Source: Lycocorax pyrrhopterus obiensis
Taxonomy: Eukaryota; Chordata; Aves; Passeriformes; Paradisaeidae
Length of the DNA: 64,000 bases
Direction of reading: 5' to 3'
Assembly: GCA_014706295.1 (NCBI GenBank)
Contig: JACSVZ010000012.1
Location: 14,130,227 to 14,194,226 of the forward strand
Below the pieces are notes generated by a model, which saw only the letters and a list, made by a program, of their open reading frames with translations, ran no database searches and was not told the origin of the DNA. The translations under genes and the position numbers were made by a program. This document shows, one piece after another, positions 22,701 through 37,700 of this stretch. Numbering within the stretch: position 1 is the first letter of the stretch; every line of letters starts with the position of its first letter.

Positions 22701-25700
22701 TAGGGAAAGTGCTGCATTCTCAGGGGCTCACTTGTAGCTAACAGTTATCCCAGTTAGACCAGAAAAGCCCCAGCTCCATGCTGTGAGCATTCAGAAGCTC
22801 ATCTAGGAGAAACCCCACCAGGGAACCAACTGTGGCTCTGTTTGCAGCGAACTGATGCTGATGTGTGGAAAAACACAAAGCCAAGATCCTGGATAAAGAA
22901 AAGGCATGAAATGGGAGCATAATGAGAATAAAGCTGTTGCTGTAACCCAAGGGAAAACAGACTTTCTGATAAGAAGATAAAAGTCCATGACTCTATTAAG
23001 GGCATTTCACCCCTTGCTCTATTACTGCTCTTCTCCAGGGAGCCTGTTCTATTGATTGTCAGGTAGAGAGAGCAAACACCTGTCTAAAGCTATTTCTGGT
23101 TTTGTAATTTAAGGGGCACAGCTAGAAAGTCTTTGGAACAGAAACACTATTATGCAGGAATCCAAATAAATAATCAGTGACTAATAACACCAATTACAGA
23201 ACCTCAGGTAAATTAACATGGTAAAATGTTTAAGTACAGTCTTGAAAGTCTGTGCAGTCAGTGCCACATTCCAGGAACAAAAAAGCCACACACATGCTCT
23301 CTATCTGCTCTCTTAGGTTAAAAAGCTTTAAACAATCAGAAGAGGAGATGCTGGAGGAAAATGATTCATAGATTTCTGTTTTAAAGATAATTAATTTCTC
23401 CCAAGTGATGCCTGCAATTGGGCCAAGAACGTCTGAGTAAAATGGATCTGGCTGCAGTATAATGTCAGTGGTCAGAAAATGCCAGCATCAAGCAGTGCTC
23501 AGCTAGGAGCTGGGAATAAATCAGGCTGTGAGCTGAGCTGCTAAAAAACCCCAGCCACTCCCTGGCACTGGCTATTCCATGTGAAGGACAGAAAGAACTG
23601 CAGTGAGAGGTGTCAGCACACCAGCAATATGAACAATCTCTACAGCACTAACATGTCACATGGCTTGAACAGAATAAGCATTATAAAGCACTGAAATAAT
23701 AATTCAGGATAAGGGAAGATACAGATCTTGCTGATCTCCAAGAATTTTCCACAATGAATGCAAACAAGCTGTTGCAGGTATGACTTCTGCTGGATTGTCT
23801 CTTTTTGTTCTAATTAACTGATCACTACAAGGTCTGCGATATCCTGGACAATCCTGCTCTGATTTCCAGGGATAGCAGCAGCTTTATGCTGTTTCCTGTC
23901 TCCAGTGGAGGATTACAGTGGTTCATCTCTGTGAGTGACCTGCCTGTGGCCTCCACCTCACCTGTAATGTGTTAATTCTTCTCCCATTGAGGTACAGGGG
24001 GAAGCTGATGAAGTTGCTATATTTTGTCACCACCTCTGGAATGGAAAGAAGACACAGAAGGGTCACCTTTGTGGAAACAACATAGCAAGAATTCCCTCAG
24101 TAACAGCAGGTGAAAGGAGTTGCAGGAGAGGAAAAAACCTGTAAATTCACCTCCCACCCATGGGCACCAATAGACTCCACAGAGCCCCAGGGGTAACAGC
24201 ATTCCCCTCCTCTACTCACCCTTGACTCGGTCTTCATTTGCAAACTCTTTGCAGTCTTCTTTGAGGTGTATAATAATCTTAGTCCCAGCTCTGACCCCAG
24301 ATGCTTCTGCAACCTCAAACATTCCTGAACTAGGATTAGAAGCAAGCTCTGTGTCAGTTTGTGCCTCAGGTACACCCATGATAGGACAGAGAAATGGTTT
24401 GTTAAACTAAGAGCACACACACAACACTTCAAGGCCAAGAGGAAAAGGCAAAAAGTCTTGAATGCCTGAATGCTCCTTGTGCCTCTGAGAAACCCCAAAA
24501 AACGTGTGGCTGTTTTCCCCCAAGAGACTCCAGACCCAGGACACACTGCTCTGCAAAGACACTAGCTACTGAAAACCCAAAACAGTCTGGTGTCTCAGTT
24601 TTCTCAAGAATTTAAATAATGTAGTAAATTTTTTATTCTGAGGAAATTTTAAGGGGATGCTGAGCTTGTCACCCTCAGAAGCTCCAAGTTCCACATGTCC
24701 AGCAGCCCACAGCTTTGCCATCACAAATGTTAGCAACTTCAAGCAAAAAGCAAAGGATGAGCACACAGATGTGACCCACAGAGGAGATGTGCCTGCAGAC
24801 CCCAGCGCTGCACAAGCTCTGCTCTCTGTGGGTGCCTCGAGCCAAACCTCAGAGGATGATTAGACCAAAGAGGTTCAATTTGTCCCTGTGGTGTGGGGCC
24901 CCCTAAGCTGACTGCCTGCCAGCAGGGATGGAACAGGAGACGCAGGTACCCTGTCCACAGCATGCCTGCTCTGACAAAGCAACTCTGTCCTTAGAGTTTC
25001 CACACTGGCACATTTGGCCATGCTTTGTTACTGTGTATAACTCAAGCAGGACCTAAAAAAGCCAGGTCCTGAAAGAACACACAAGCCCTGTCTTTGCACA
25101 GCTTTCAGGCCATGCCTGGTCTGGACACAGCCCCCCACGCTGCCACCCCACTCTGCAGCCTCACCCATCAGATGACCAGTGGTAGCCTGGGCTGCCCGGC
25201 TCTGCTGACTGTGAGAACACCTCCACTTTATCAGCCACCATGAAGGCTGAATAGAAACCCACTCCAAACTGGCCGATGATTTTACTGCTGGCTTCAGCTT
25301 GGCTCTGCAGAGCTTCTAGAAAAGCCTGGAGGAACAAAGGAGACACAAACCAGCACACAGTGACTTCAGGTATTGCTGGAGGTTGTTATCAAGCCCCAGC
25401 TGGGCTCCTCAGGCACTGCAGCCTGGCAGTCCAGCACCCTCACCCCATGCTTCTGCATCAGTGCTCTGAGGAAGGTTCCCAAGGAAAAGGGTTTCTCCAC
25501 AGGGACTGCACCTCGGGAAAAGGGGAGCACTGCTTAGAGCAGTGAAAAGAAAACAAGCGAGGGCTCTGTCAATCAGGAACAGGAAACCTTAAAATGGTGC
25601 CTCCAGAGATAAAAAAAACAAGTACATGTACACATGTACAACACCTTGCTGTGGGAACAGAGCTGCTGCTCCCCTGGACATGGGGTAAATGCCAAGTGGG

Positions 25701-28700
25701 TGGGCAGGAAGGCATTTGGAGTGAGGGCAGTGGGTGCAGCAGTGCTACACACAGGGCCCATCAGCACTGCCTGGGCTCCCTGGGCCTCCCACAGCACAGC
25801 AGAGACCAGAAGGCAGGTTTCACCTTCCAAGAGGGGTGTAATTTCACAGCTGGGCTGGGGGCCAAGGGACAAAATGGCATGAAAAATTACTGGGAGAACA
25901 TAAGTGGTTGTAATTGGAGAAGAGTTTTCTAAGGGAGGGAGAAGGGTCCTCATCCCAAGTTACCTTTGAGCCTGATCGAGCAATGGTACCAAGGTTAGAA
26001 ACCAGCTCCTCCTGGGTCATCCCAATACCTGTGTCCTGAAAAGAAACAGCAATTGCAGCTGAAATAGCAGTAGGGAATCATTGCTCCAGCAAACAGCACT
26101 CGAGCAACTTCTGCTTCCAGCTCCCACTCTCTCCTTCCCCTCTGAGTAGTAAATCCAACAGCAGACTCCATCTGCCCACGGCCAGGAACACAGATTCAAA
26201 GGGCACAGAGCTCCAGGGGCAGCCACAGCTGCCTACAAACCACCAGAAAGCTCAGAGACTCTGGCCATTTCTCAAGGAAAGACAGAACCATGCCAGGACA
26301 GGCTGGATTCTACATCCCTCTAAAAAGCACAGGATGGCAGTGCAGGAAAGAGATGTCAACCCAGCCGTGGCCCCACAGTGCCAGATGTTATGCACAGGGA
26401 CACCCTTCATTCCTGAACTGGTCTGAAGGGGAGTTGAGGAGCAGTGAGAAGCAGCTTGTCTGCAGTCTGCAGATGTGGAACTGAGGCACTAACACTGGGA
26501 ATCAGCGGCAGAGCAGTGAATCCCGTAACTCGCAGGTAACGCAGACCCGTGTCTGCAAGCACCACATGAACTGATCTCCATCTGCTCTGCCTTTTCTCCC
26601 TTCCTCTCCCTCTCACCCTGTGCTTCATGAAGCTGTCAACGTCCAGGAGAGCTGGGTATTGCATTCCCATGGGAACAGACTAATCCCAGCCAAAACACAA
26701 TGCACCGGCTACACTTCGTGGTGCTCTGTCCAAGCTTCAGAGGCACACAGCTCCTTGTCATCCCTAGGTTATTCCAGAATTGCACTGCTGCATGCAGATA
26801 AACATCTCCCTGCTGCTCGCACATCTCAGGCAGCAGAGCCTGCAGCAGCACCACCCAGAAAAGGCTGCAGTAAGTCTCAAACCTGGCTGCAGCCTCAATT
26901 TGCATGACACCCCAAGGCAACAAGGGCAACAGCAAACCCCAGCTAGAAATGGCCACCCTCTCACACAGGACCCCAGCAAAAATCTTTCCCATTCTGTTGT
27001 CCAATGTGTTTTCAGACTTGCTCCACACACATTTTCCACAGCAGCAAAGGGCAGGCTACTGCCCTCCAGGATGCCACTTCCAAGAACAAAGTGCCATTCC
27101 CCCTCCCAAATCCCAGCAGCTTCTCTACCTGACACAAGCATCCCAAGAAGCCACTGTTACATGTTCTCTGAGCTACTCTCTGAGGTGAAAATTAGCCAAG
27201 TGAGATGTGATTCTCATTCCTGTGAGGGATTCAGCTCTACCTGAGTACCTGTGAGCACAGTTATCACAGCTGACAGCAGCTGGCACATTTGGAGTGGGCT
27301 CACACATTCCCAGTGCCTTAGCAGGGGTGGGATTTGGTGTGCAGGGTCAGCAAAACCAGCTGCAGCAGGGCTGGCAGCTGCTAGGTGGCTCGGAGGTGAG
27401 GTGCCAGAGTGACCTCTGCCACCCATGGAGCATTTACTGGGCTTATTTCTACCAAAGTAAGTTGATGTCAGTATGTATTTCTTAATATAGTGTTTAACTC
27501 TGCTGAAGGATTGAACTGTTCAGCTTGTGAGGTGCCATGTGGGTAAGACATTTTCCTGCACCCCCACAAGTCACGGCACAGCAAAACCTTTCCCTTGGTT
27601 AAGTACAGTAAGGCCAGTCAGCCCACTTGGCTGAGAAGAGGGATGATGCCCAGTGAGAGCTCAACAGCGAGAGATCAAAAGCCAAGAAAAACAAACAGCG
27701 TATGGCAAAATCTCAGGAATCTGACATGGTCCCTTCCCCCAGGGAAGAAAAAGCCAGAAAGAACAGTTTCCAGCATCTGGTTCAGTTTTTGTTCATGCCA
27801 GACCCTGAACAGAACTCTGATCCACTTCTATTTATAGCACAGCATGTCATTCCCAAATTCCAGTATGTTAAAAAAAATACATCCTTACCCCATAAATTTA
27901 TTTGGCTATTGAATTCCTAATGCCCTGCCAAACTTACTGCAAAATGCTTAATGACAGTTCCTGGAGACTACTTTGATGAGGGTGAATCTCATGAACAAAG
28001 AAAGCAGGGCTCAGAACAGCCGAGATGCTGACAGGGAGAGCGGAAAGATCCTGGCAAAGCAGACATTCCCTACTGCAGGAAAACACCTGGGTGGATTAGG
28101 ATGAAAACACCGTCACGATTCAACCCACCCTTGCCATGTCCACATTTCCTGCAGCTGCCCTTTGGTTCCCTTCACCACATGGAGCTGCTCGGGGGAACAG
28201 AATAAAGCAGCAGTGGAGGAGAGACGAGAGCTGAGCTCTGCAGAGCAGGAACTCTGCAGTCATGGGAAGCAGCTGAACCTGCCCATGAGCAGCTCACCTG
28301 AGGCTGGGCCCACACAAGTGCTGACAGCTCCAGCTCCACGGAATCCAAGGAAGGAGCTGGTGGAATTCTACTGCCCTTCTCACACCGCTCCGTGCTGCAC
28401 CAGCTGCTGCTTGGCCGCTGGGTGTCTTCACCAGGAACCACCACGGCATCACACAACCCCTGCAAACACCTTCTACCCACCACCATCCAGTCCTTGCTCC
28501 ACCACAAACATTACAACTTTTCTTCCCCCACACACAGTTCTAGCCCTCCCTTCAGCATGCAAGAACAGCTTTATCAGGCTGACCACAGCCACAGCAGAGC
28601 TATTTGTAACAGCACAAAGCAAATTGTATGTGGGGCTTCTCAAATGACAAAATGTGAGGGATATGCTCAGAGTTCCATGTGCCAAACGTTTCTCCACAGC

Positions 28701-31700
28701 TTGGAGAGACCAAGACACAGAGTTCAGTGCGCTGACCCTTCATTAGCTGAAGGTTAATTACAGAAGACCTGCTGTTACTCAGCAGAACCACCACCTCCTC
28801 ACGTGGGTGAATTTCTCTTTTGGTACTTCTTAGGGTGCAGAGTAAAAATCCTCCCCCAAACCATCCCCTATACAAGACAACACAGAGGCTGCAGACCTTC
28901 AGACCATGAAGGGCTGGTGGCCACAAGTGTTGAACTAAACTCAGTAACATTTACCCCAAAGAGACATCAGCTGAACTTTGTTTTTAGCACCTTTTTATGT
29001 GCGGAGACCTCCCAGGTACCAAAGCTGCTGCGGACCTGCACCTTTGTGCCTTCTGTGCCCTTTGTTCTAACGCTGTGGTGAGGGTGCTGGATGTTTGCAG
29101 AGACCTGCTTTGTAAAGATTAGTTTAGCTTTCCAATTTAAAGTATTGCAGAGCTTCCTCACACCTAACAACTCATTAACCAGCCATTAACTGCTGCCTCT
29201 GCCATGACTGCATCGGAAGGAATGCTCCCAGTTAGAGGTACCTGGCTGAGACATTGTGTCTTTCACTTTGCTTTGTTGCAAAACAAACACTTAAAACATT
29301 TATTTCAGTGTAAAACCTCAACGGGGCATCCGAAGAACACTGACTATATTATAAAGACATGCTGCTTTCACCATCTGATAAGGTAATAAAATCCCAAAAT
29401 GTCTGATTAGCACATGTGCCCACTGTTATTTAAATACCTTGATTAAAGACTTAAAATTCACAAGATCAGGACAGCAGCTGCACTAGAGCAACGTTCTGGT
29501 TTAGAATCATTAAAGCATCTGCAGCAGCAGCAACCAGCAGATGAAAAGCCAGAATAAAACCGATGCCTGTGAACACGAGGTAATCTTGGCCTAGTACGTG
29601 GAACTTGTCCAAAGCAGAGAGCCTGAGCTTTCCTTTGCAAAACCACAGGCTCGGCCTCCACCCATCCAGGTCTAAACACCTGCTGTCCAGAAAAGTACTG
29701 CCTTTCATCCACTTTGAATTTCCCATTTTTATACAGGATATGCTCTTATTCTGCCATGAAGAGAACTAAAAGATTGTGCACTTCCTTCCTTGGGCCACAG
29801 GTTATTTGAGACGTGTTTATATTTCTGGGTCCCGGGCTTATTTGTTAAAGATGATGCAACCATGGGAAGCTGTAGCCCATCCCTGCAATGGCACATTTCT
29901 GTAGGTTTCATTCCACCTAAAACTTGCTGAAGTACAGCCAGATTTACCCCTCTATCTCCACCTGTCCATCTCCTGCTTCCTCAAGCCCAAGTGACACACA
30001 GACGCTGCAGTGCAGGTCACTCTCTCTGCTGCAGCCTGGTCACACAGGGGAGGGGCACCTGCTCCCCACCTGCCCCAAGCTTTGTGGGACACAAGGGTGC
30101 ATCTGCACTGAACTGCTACAGCCCAAACAGCCCAGTCCTTACTTGGAGCTCCAGGACAGCCCAGTCCTTGTTACAGGCTGTTTGTAACTGGTGAGGCAGG
30201 AGAGATCTGCTCAGCGATACAGGGAGTTGTTGCAAGGAGGAGTGGTGTTTGCAGTCATTTTAACTCCTCCCAAACACAGCAAACTGGTGATTTTGTGGCT
30301 TCACAGACACTGATTTTGGATGACGGCAACAGAGAGATGAAAGCCCAACAAAGGGAACTGAGCAGCCCAAGCTCTGGCAGCGACTACGCTCCTTTCCCAT
30401 GCTAGAACAGCAAGCACACTCCCTCCCCCAGCAGCAGCAGCCATCAGCTCTGTAAACATTTCAAACCATTTCCTCTAAACTGTCCTAGCCCTAAATTAAG
30501 CACCAGCAAGGAGCAGGGCTGCAGCCCTGAGCTCACACATCACCATCAGGCACAGCAGCACGGCAGAAATGCACAGCTCCAACACCACCACAGCACAGCC
30601 AAGCGCCTGTCACCTGCCTGGCACCTCGTGCAGGTGCTGAAGGTGAGCTCTGTGCTCACAGGGCCTTGGGGTCTGCAAGAGGCTCTCTGTTCCCACCTCA
30701 AAGGGTCCAAAACCACGTCGGTAAAGCCTCAGCACGCGGAACTGCAGAGCTCTGCAGAGCTGTTCTCATTGGAAGCACACCCCACACATTTTCAAATGGA
30801 TTTTCTTAAGAGCTCTGACCTTGCAGGCTGTGGCTGCTACAGATGGAGCTGTCCTAGAAACACAAGGCACTTTTCAAAGGGATGGAGGAAATGGTGGAAT
30901 TTGCTAAAACAACAGGACTTTGGTGAAGGAAGCAAGGTGGTGGAATTTTCAGTCAACATGTCCCTCTTAGCAGCTACTACACTGCAATGCTTAGGTGGAA
31001 TATTCCTGAATGAGGACATCCTATCAGAATTCTGAGTCTTGCTGTGCTTATGACTGGAATTCAGCCCTGGCAGAGAACAAGTAGAACTGCAGTCACTGAA
31101 CAGAGATGAGTATAGTCCTATACTAGATCTACATAATCCCCCAGGAACGTGCCTGTAATGGCCATCACACATTACAGACCTGCCTTTTCTCTGCTCATTG
31201 AGACACAAAAAGATGCTACAGGGCTTGGAAGAGCAGGGGAGAGATTCAGTAGATCCAGGGGCACAGAGCAGCATGAAGATCTGAGGAGAAGGATCCAAGG
31301 GTCAGAGTGAGACAATGGGACCTTTCTAGGAGTAAAAAAGGGGTGACCACTGCTACAGGTCATGTATGAGGGACCTGCTGCCTCTTTTTTGGTAGGTCCT
31401 AGTGAGTACAGAAAACAAAAGAGTGGCTAAGGGACAGATTCATCTCTGCCTCAATCACTGCAACAAGCTTTCTTTCACCTTTGCATTCCTGAAAGGCAGA
31501 GAAATGCTCTGAATGACACTTGTTCACAGTAATCATTATATGCAGTTTGCTTCTTCAAGAAGTTATAAATAACCCCGACTGGAGGTAAGGAGCTTTCGGC
31601 ACTCTGGAGAAGGCAAAGCTATTAAAGAGATTGGAGCAGCGTTGTTCTCGCTGCTCCCCACAGCCCAGGACTGCTGCAGTTAAAAGCTTCCTAGTTAAGA

Positions 31701-34700
31701 CTCATTTAATGGCATTAGAGAGGCACTGGCAGCCAGGCAGGGGGTTATAAAAAGCCCAATCCCTAACCCATCTAACTGGGATGGCATCAGAGGCACCCTG
31801 CAAGGTGGGCAAGCAGCTCTCCAACCAAACTGCCAAAGAAGGGGACAGCTTCCACAGGGACAGGGCATGAGTGGTAACAATGTCTTGATGGAGTCAGATG
31901 CTTTGTGTCCACTACAGTCTCAAAAGCCAAAGATGAGAGAAAGGCAGGAATGACCCCGGCCTGGGGCTAAGCGAGGGTTCCTTGAACAATTGGTGTTACA
32001 CAGGAGTCAGAAAACTGCAACAGTGTGACAGGAATAGCAAAGCCCCTGCACCATGGTTTGAGAATCTCTGCTTGGTGATTGTGTTGCCCACTGACAAGCA
32101 CTAACTTCCCCATGGCAACTGCAGCACTTGTTCTGCAGAGGAACAGAAATGTAAAATAACTATGCAGCCTCCAACAGCCCCCCGTGCTTTTGTCCCACAT
32201 CAAAAATACCAGCCTGTGTGCTCTGCCTGTGCTACATCTCCCCTGGACCTGCCATGGTCACTCAGTGCTTCCTCATCCTCCTTCTCCTCTGCTCTCCTGA
32301 GAATGTCCACAGCTACACTCATGGCTGACACAGCTCCACGAGGAAAATTACCAGTTTGCCTTCTTAACATTAGGAACTTTGCCAAGAAAACACCAAAACT
32401 AAGGCTCAGCCTCCCACCCTGGACAAGAGCCACAAGCAAGGTCAAAGTACAGAGAGAAGGCCCAGCTCCACTTCCCTCCCCACGCTGAGGCCCACAGGTG
32501 CCTGCTCTTACAGTCTGTCTCCCTCCCAATCAGCATTTTGTCACCAGCAGGGACAACCAAAACAGGTGGGCACAGGGAAGTGCTGTGCTACTGCCCAAAT
32601 CTACAGTCCCACCTGTGCCTGAGGGCAGAACCTCAGCATCCGCTGGACTCAGCCTGTCCTGGAGCAGGAGATAGAGACAGGCAGCAGTGGGAAGTTCCTC
32701 TCACCACCCTGGCATCTCCCCTCTCACCCAGGGGAGAGAAGGTCTGCAAGCAACCAGGTAACCTCTCAGACTTAAGGAGGTGCATGAAAACCTCCCCAAA
32801 GGTCAGGAGGAAACCAAATTCACAACTTACCCACTAGTGAGAAACACACACTACCTGGAAATGCACTAGGCAGGGGTACCGGGAGAAAAGCTACCGGTAG
32901 CTCCCAACAGGGAAAGAAGGAGCAGCAAATTTTCCTGTGGCTACAAGTGGGGAGCAGATACATTGCTGGTTTCTCATCAAATCCTCAGGTTACAGCCTCA
33001 TGAACCAGAGCCCAGCTGAGGATAGAACATTCTTTGGGCAGGCTTGGGGACTGTGCTGCTGCTCAGCTTCCACTGACTCTTCACAGGACAAAGGCCAGTG
33101 ATGAGAGCAGCAGGGAGTAACCTTCTCCTGTTACCTAAGGGAGTTACCTGGATAGTGATGGTTCCCTTCCCGCTGTCTGTCTGCAGATGGATCTCCAGCT
33201 CTGGCAAGGCCTTCCCTTCAGCCATCAGCCGGTGACGCAGCTTCTCCAGGGCATCGCTGCCATTGGAGATCAGCTCCCGGATAAACACCTGGGGACGAGA
33301 CACAACCTGACACTGCAGCCTGGCCTTGCCCCCTGCACAGCACTCCCAGAGACCTGGGAGCTCATTGGCTCCCACAAACTAATTCCCAGCTCCCCAAACT
33401 GTGTTTCCCCATTATCTGCCAGGAGAACAGTTTGTCCAAACTCAACGTGAAACTGCAGAGGCTCAAGGCTCACAGAGTCACTTGGCTATACTTACAAATT
33501 GTTTCAAAAACCCATTTTCAAGGAGTCTTAAGAAAACATCATTCAAGAAAGCCTGACATGAAAGCTCAGGACTTGCTGGGAACTGAACAGTTATTCTCCC
33601 AGCTCAACCATTTTGGATGTATCCTTGACAGAGATGGGGATTTGCCAACAGAAAGTCTCCCAGCGAGTTGTGGGTGTCTTGTCGCTGTTTTCCCCACAGA
33701 TGAGTAGAGAAACAACACAAAGTCCAGGCTCAGGGATAAATGGAAGCGCTTTAATGATCTCTCAGAAGGCTTTTATATGTTAGTTTGCAAAGTGTATTAA
33801 GTGGCATAAGGTAATTGGTTTTTTGCCATCCACCCCTTAAGGGGATTGCTCAAGTTCTAAGACACCCATCTCTGAATGTTTTTCTAGTTAGAACCATAAC
33901 AATCCTGCAAAACAACCCGCAGCTGCAAGAAGTTTACAAAACTGTAACATTGTTTTGAGTTACTCACATGGGAAAGACAGAGCTCTCACAAAAATGCTGC
34001 AGAGAGCTGAAGAAATTCTCTGCTGAAGCTTTTTCAGCATCCATAGTGTCTTACCTCCTTCTCCGAGTACAGGGAACGGGCAACAATGTCCAGCAGTTTC
34101 TTTGTTTCAGCCTGGAATTCATGTTTAGAGGCTGCACCTGAAATAAAGGTTAGGGTGGGGGTTGTTCAGTTTGGAGAAGAGAAAGCTCAGGGAGCACTTA
34201 GAGCCCCATCCAGGGCCTAAAGCGGTTCCAGGAGAGCTGGAGAGGGACTTTGGACAGAGGTCTGAAGTGACAGAACAAGGGGGAACGGCTTCACACTACC
34301 AGAGGGCAGGGATAGATGGGATATTGGGAAGAAATTGTTCCCTGTGAGGGTGGTGAGGCCTCACAGGTTGCCCAGAGAAGCTGTGGCTGCCCCTGGATCC
34401 CTGGAAGTGTCCAAGGCCAGGCTGGATGAGCACATCCACACAGCCACTCCTGCAGGTAGGGAGCTGTGCCCAGGAAGAGAAACCTCCTCAGAAAGAATAA
34501 AACTACAAAACATCTCAGCTGAAAGACCATCCTTGGCCTTTTAAAAATAGCAAGAGGCATTAGAGAACTTTCTCCTGCAAGAGGTATTAGAGAACTCCAA
34601 GAAAACACAGGGAAAAGCCACAGGTCCCACATCACCTCTGCTATGCCTTGCTGGTGAGGACATACATTCCCCAGGGATGGGGTGAAGCTGGAATGTGGGC

Positions 34701-37700
34701 AGCCAGCACATCAACCCCAGCAGGAACTTCACAGCCTGGCAGTCTCAAAAATGCCCCCCAGAAAAACCACAGAGGCACAGAGTTAAGATGTTATTTCTGT
34801 GCTGAATAACTCATTGTTTAGACTGCTTTAGAGCACCTCTCCCTGAAGCTGGGCAAAGCAATTCATTCTAACTAAAGGGCTGACACCAGGGCTCTCATCA
34901 CACCTCCACGATCCACAGCAACGACCTGGGCAGGCACAGTTTGCTTCTGGGACAGAAAATTCTTTTCAGCCAGTTCTAGTGCCTGTGGAGCCTCCACACA
35001 CACACACACACACGACCATCAACTGCCTGGCTAAGCCCATGGATGCAGTCTTGATGTCCTTGTTTCTCAGTAAAGGCCACTCTGACCTCCACCCCCAGTT
35101 TTTGGGAGGTGATGGTGCAACACAGATTCAAAGGATGTGGTGACCAATACCTGCACTTTCTCCAGAGGCAGCAGCACTGCTGAGGAGGGCTCACCTGCAC
35201 CACACCTTGTCCCTGGTGCACGCCAGGAGTGTCCCCACAAGACATCTGTGCCCAGGCCCACCTTTCACGTTCTCTGTGTTGCTGATGATGGTGTGCAGGG
35301 GCTCTTCCTCCTTGCTCTCCGCTGTCTGCGTGCTGTACATCCGGACAGCAGGAATGCTGGAGGCAGGAATGTTGTACTGGAGGCTCCAGCGGTGGAGTAT
35401 TTGTCTTTGTAGACATGCTGCTCCTTTTGCTAAAGACACAAGTGAAGGTATTTCAATACACATCACAAGTCCAGCACCAACAGGAGCACTCCGAAGAGGT
35501 CCCACCTAGGCAATCCCATGGGAGTTACACTGTCTGAACAGTTCTCTCACAATCCAGCACCCACCATTCCCCTCCAGAATTGCCTTCAGTGCATAAAAAG
35601 GGCAAGTTGCTAATTTGGCTCTTCTGAATTAAAATTTTATCCAGAAGATGACAATTAGCAGCTTTCCCACTGAATTAACCAGTGAGGAAAAGGCAGTCTG
35701 CAGCTTTCACTGCTATTATCTGACTAAGCTGAAGAGAACTCTCACATCACTGCCTGTGAAAATACAGATTGGCAATAAACATTCGGCCCTGGACTGTCCA
35801 AGCCCAGGGGTTACATCCCCCAATAAAGCTGGGTCTGGGGCAAGCAGCACATGCAGCAGCAGCAGCAAGGCCACCAGTCACAAAATCAGTGGGGAAAATG
35901 AGACCAGTCAGGAAATGGCACAAGCCCCCTTAAGGTCAGGGATTCCCAACTCTCCTCCTTTCATTATGCCCAGGTGAACTCAACAGTCTTCTCTCTGTTG
36001 GGGGATGAATCAAAGCCAAACCTGGTCACAAAAAGACCATCTGCAGCACTCTAGAGCTCTGTCCAAAGCCTGTTCCTTGGAGTGATTTCTGAATTGTTGG
36101 GACAACGGCCTGTGCCAGAGCAGGATCCCAGAGGGTGCGGATCTGACCCTGAAGCTGCCCTGGGGACGGCGGTATCTTGGCCTCCCCCAGTCCTATGATG
36201 AACATAAACAGACTGGACTGATACGGGAAGCAGAGGAGGGACCAGGACAGCCTGGACAGAGCCAGGAGAACATGGACAAGCAGCAGAAGTGGCTGGAAGC
36301 AGTGACAAGCTCAGGTTTTTCTCACTCTGTGCCTGTTGGCTGTTTCATCCAGCAAGGGAAGGGAGCAAACCCTACACCTGACATTTTCAACGGGTCCTTT
36401 CTTTAGATGACTGGGTACAAAAACACCCAAAGACTGAACCAAAACCCATTAGTATGGTGAGAGTCTCAAAGCACACCTGTGACCTCCTTGGAAACAGCTT
36501 CCATGGCCATCCCCTGCCCTCCAAGCCAGCTGACATGCTGCGAGAGCTCAGCTCCCTCCTGAACCTTCCTTCACCTTGCCACAGCCTTCGAGTGAACTCA
36601 GCATTCCAGCCCTTTCACCAACATCCCTCATCCTCTGGCTCACCTTGGGAGGCCTCAGGCTCGCTTCACAAGTGCTCTGCAAACTTCCTGCCACCCACAG
36701 CAGGTCCTACAGTCAGTGTGGTCATCAAGAACAGGTCTTGCTGCTCTAGACCATCATGCTGGGCTCCCACTTGCTCCAGACCAGGTGAACATGAACCCCT
36801 GAGCTTTAACAACACTTCTGTCTCCTGCACCTCATCCTCAAGAGCTGCCAGAAAAGGCTGTCAGTCCTTGTTCTTCCTCCTCACAGAAAGCTTTGAATCA
36901 AGATCCACTTCTCCAGCCAGAAGCTTGAATGACTCCCCAGTCATTCTGCCCTTAAAGAAAAGAGCCCACAAATAGTTCTAAATGCATCTGAACACCTCCC
37001 ACACACATAACTGTGCTCTCTGCGTCACAAACAGCTCTGCCGCATTATCGCAGGACACGTTCTGGAACCTCCATTCCACTGCCTTGTGCTGGGATCATCT
37101 GGGAAAGTGGCAAGGAAAACAACCCGCGTGGCTGAGGTGGAAAGCAGCAGAGCACTCACTGTCCAGCCCCTCAAGCTTCAGAGGGGAAGAGCCTGCAGCC
37201 CAGAGTTTATATACTTTATTTATGTATTTACATATTTTATTCTGGGTGCTGTAGGACACTGCATTGTATGTAAGCACACACACACATTTCCCAAACAGCA
37301 GAAATAAAAGCGGGAATTCTTCTCCCTCCCTGACTCCAGGATCCAAAAAAGACACAGGTCAGCAGCAGCTTAAAACCTTAAGGTCACTTCTATCATCAGA
37401 TGTTCAGGCAGCAAAGCCCCAGAGCCACCACACAGGTCACCCCCAGCCCATGAACACCAGCTGACTCTAGAAACTACAGCTATTTATAATTTTATTCCTG
37501 GCTATTTATAATTGTTGATATATTCACATTTTTTGCCTCCCTACCTCTAAAGCACAGTAATAAATCACCAGCCATCAATTCGGAAGTTACTTTCGGATTT
37601 GTGCAATGTTTGGTCTTATCATCCTTAATTAACAGCCTGTCCCATGCCAGGGAGAGACACAGCTCATTAAACACAAGTTGCAGCATCTTCAGCCCATTTG

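Noticed and set aside
24326..24330. Alternative AG acceptor 5 nt into TRAP1 exon 7
   Set aside because: Using the second AG breaks the reading frame and removes the conserved Gly-Ser-Gly, so the first AG was taken.
28162..28647. 161-residue plus-strand open frame in TRAP1 intron 4
   Set aside because: Pro/Ser/Thr-rich, no splice context and no recognisable motif; overlapping frames on both strands are similarly open.
33706..33960. Possible LTR-like segment in TRAP1 intron 3 (ggataaatggaagcgctttaatg and following)
   Set aside because: It resembles a solo-LTR in feel, but I see no terminal inverted ends, target-site duplication or family match I can support.
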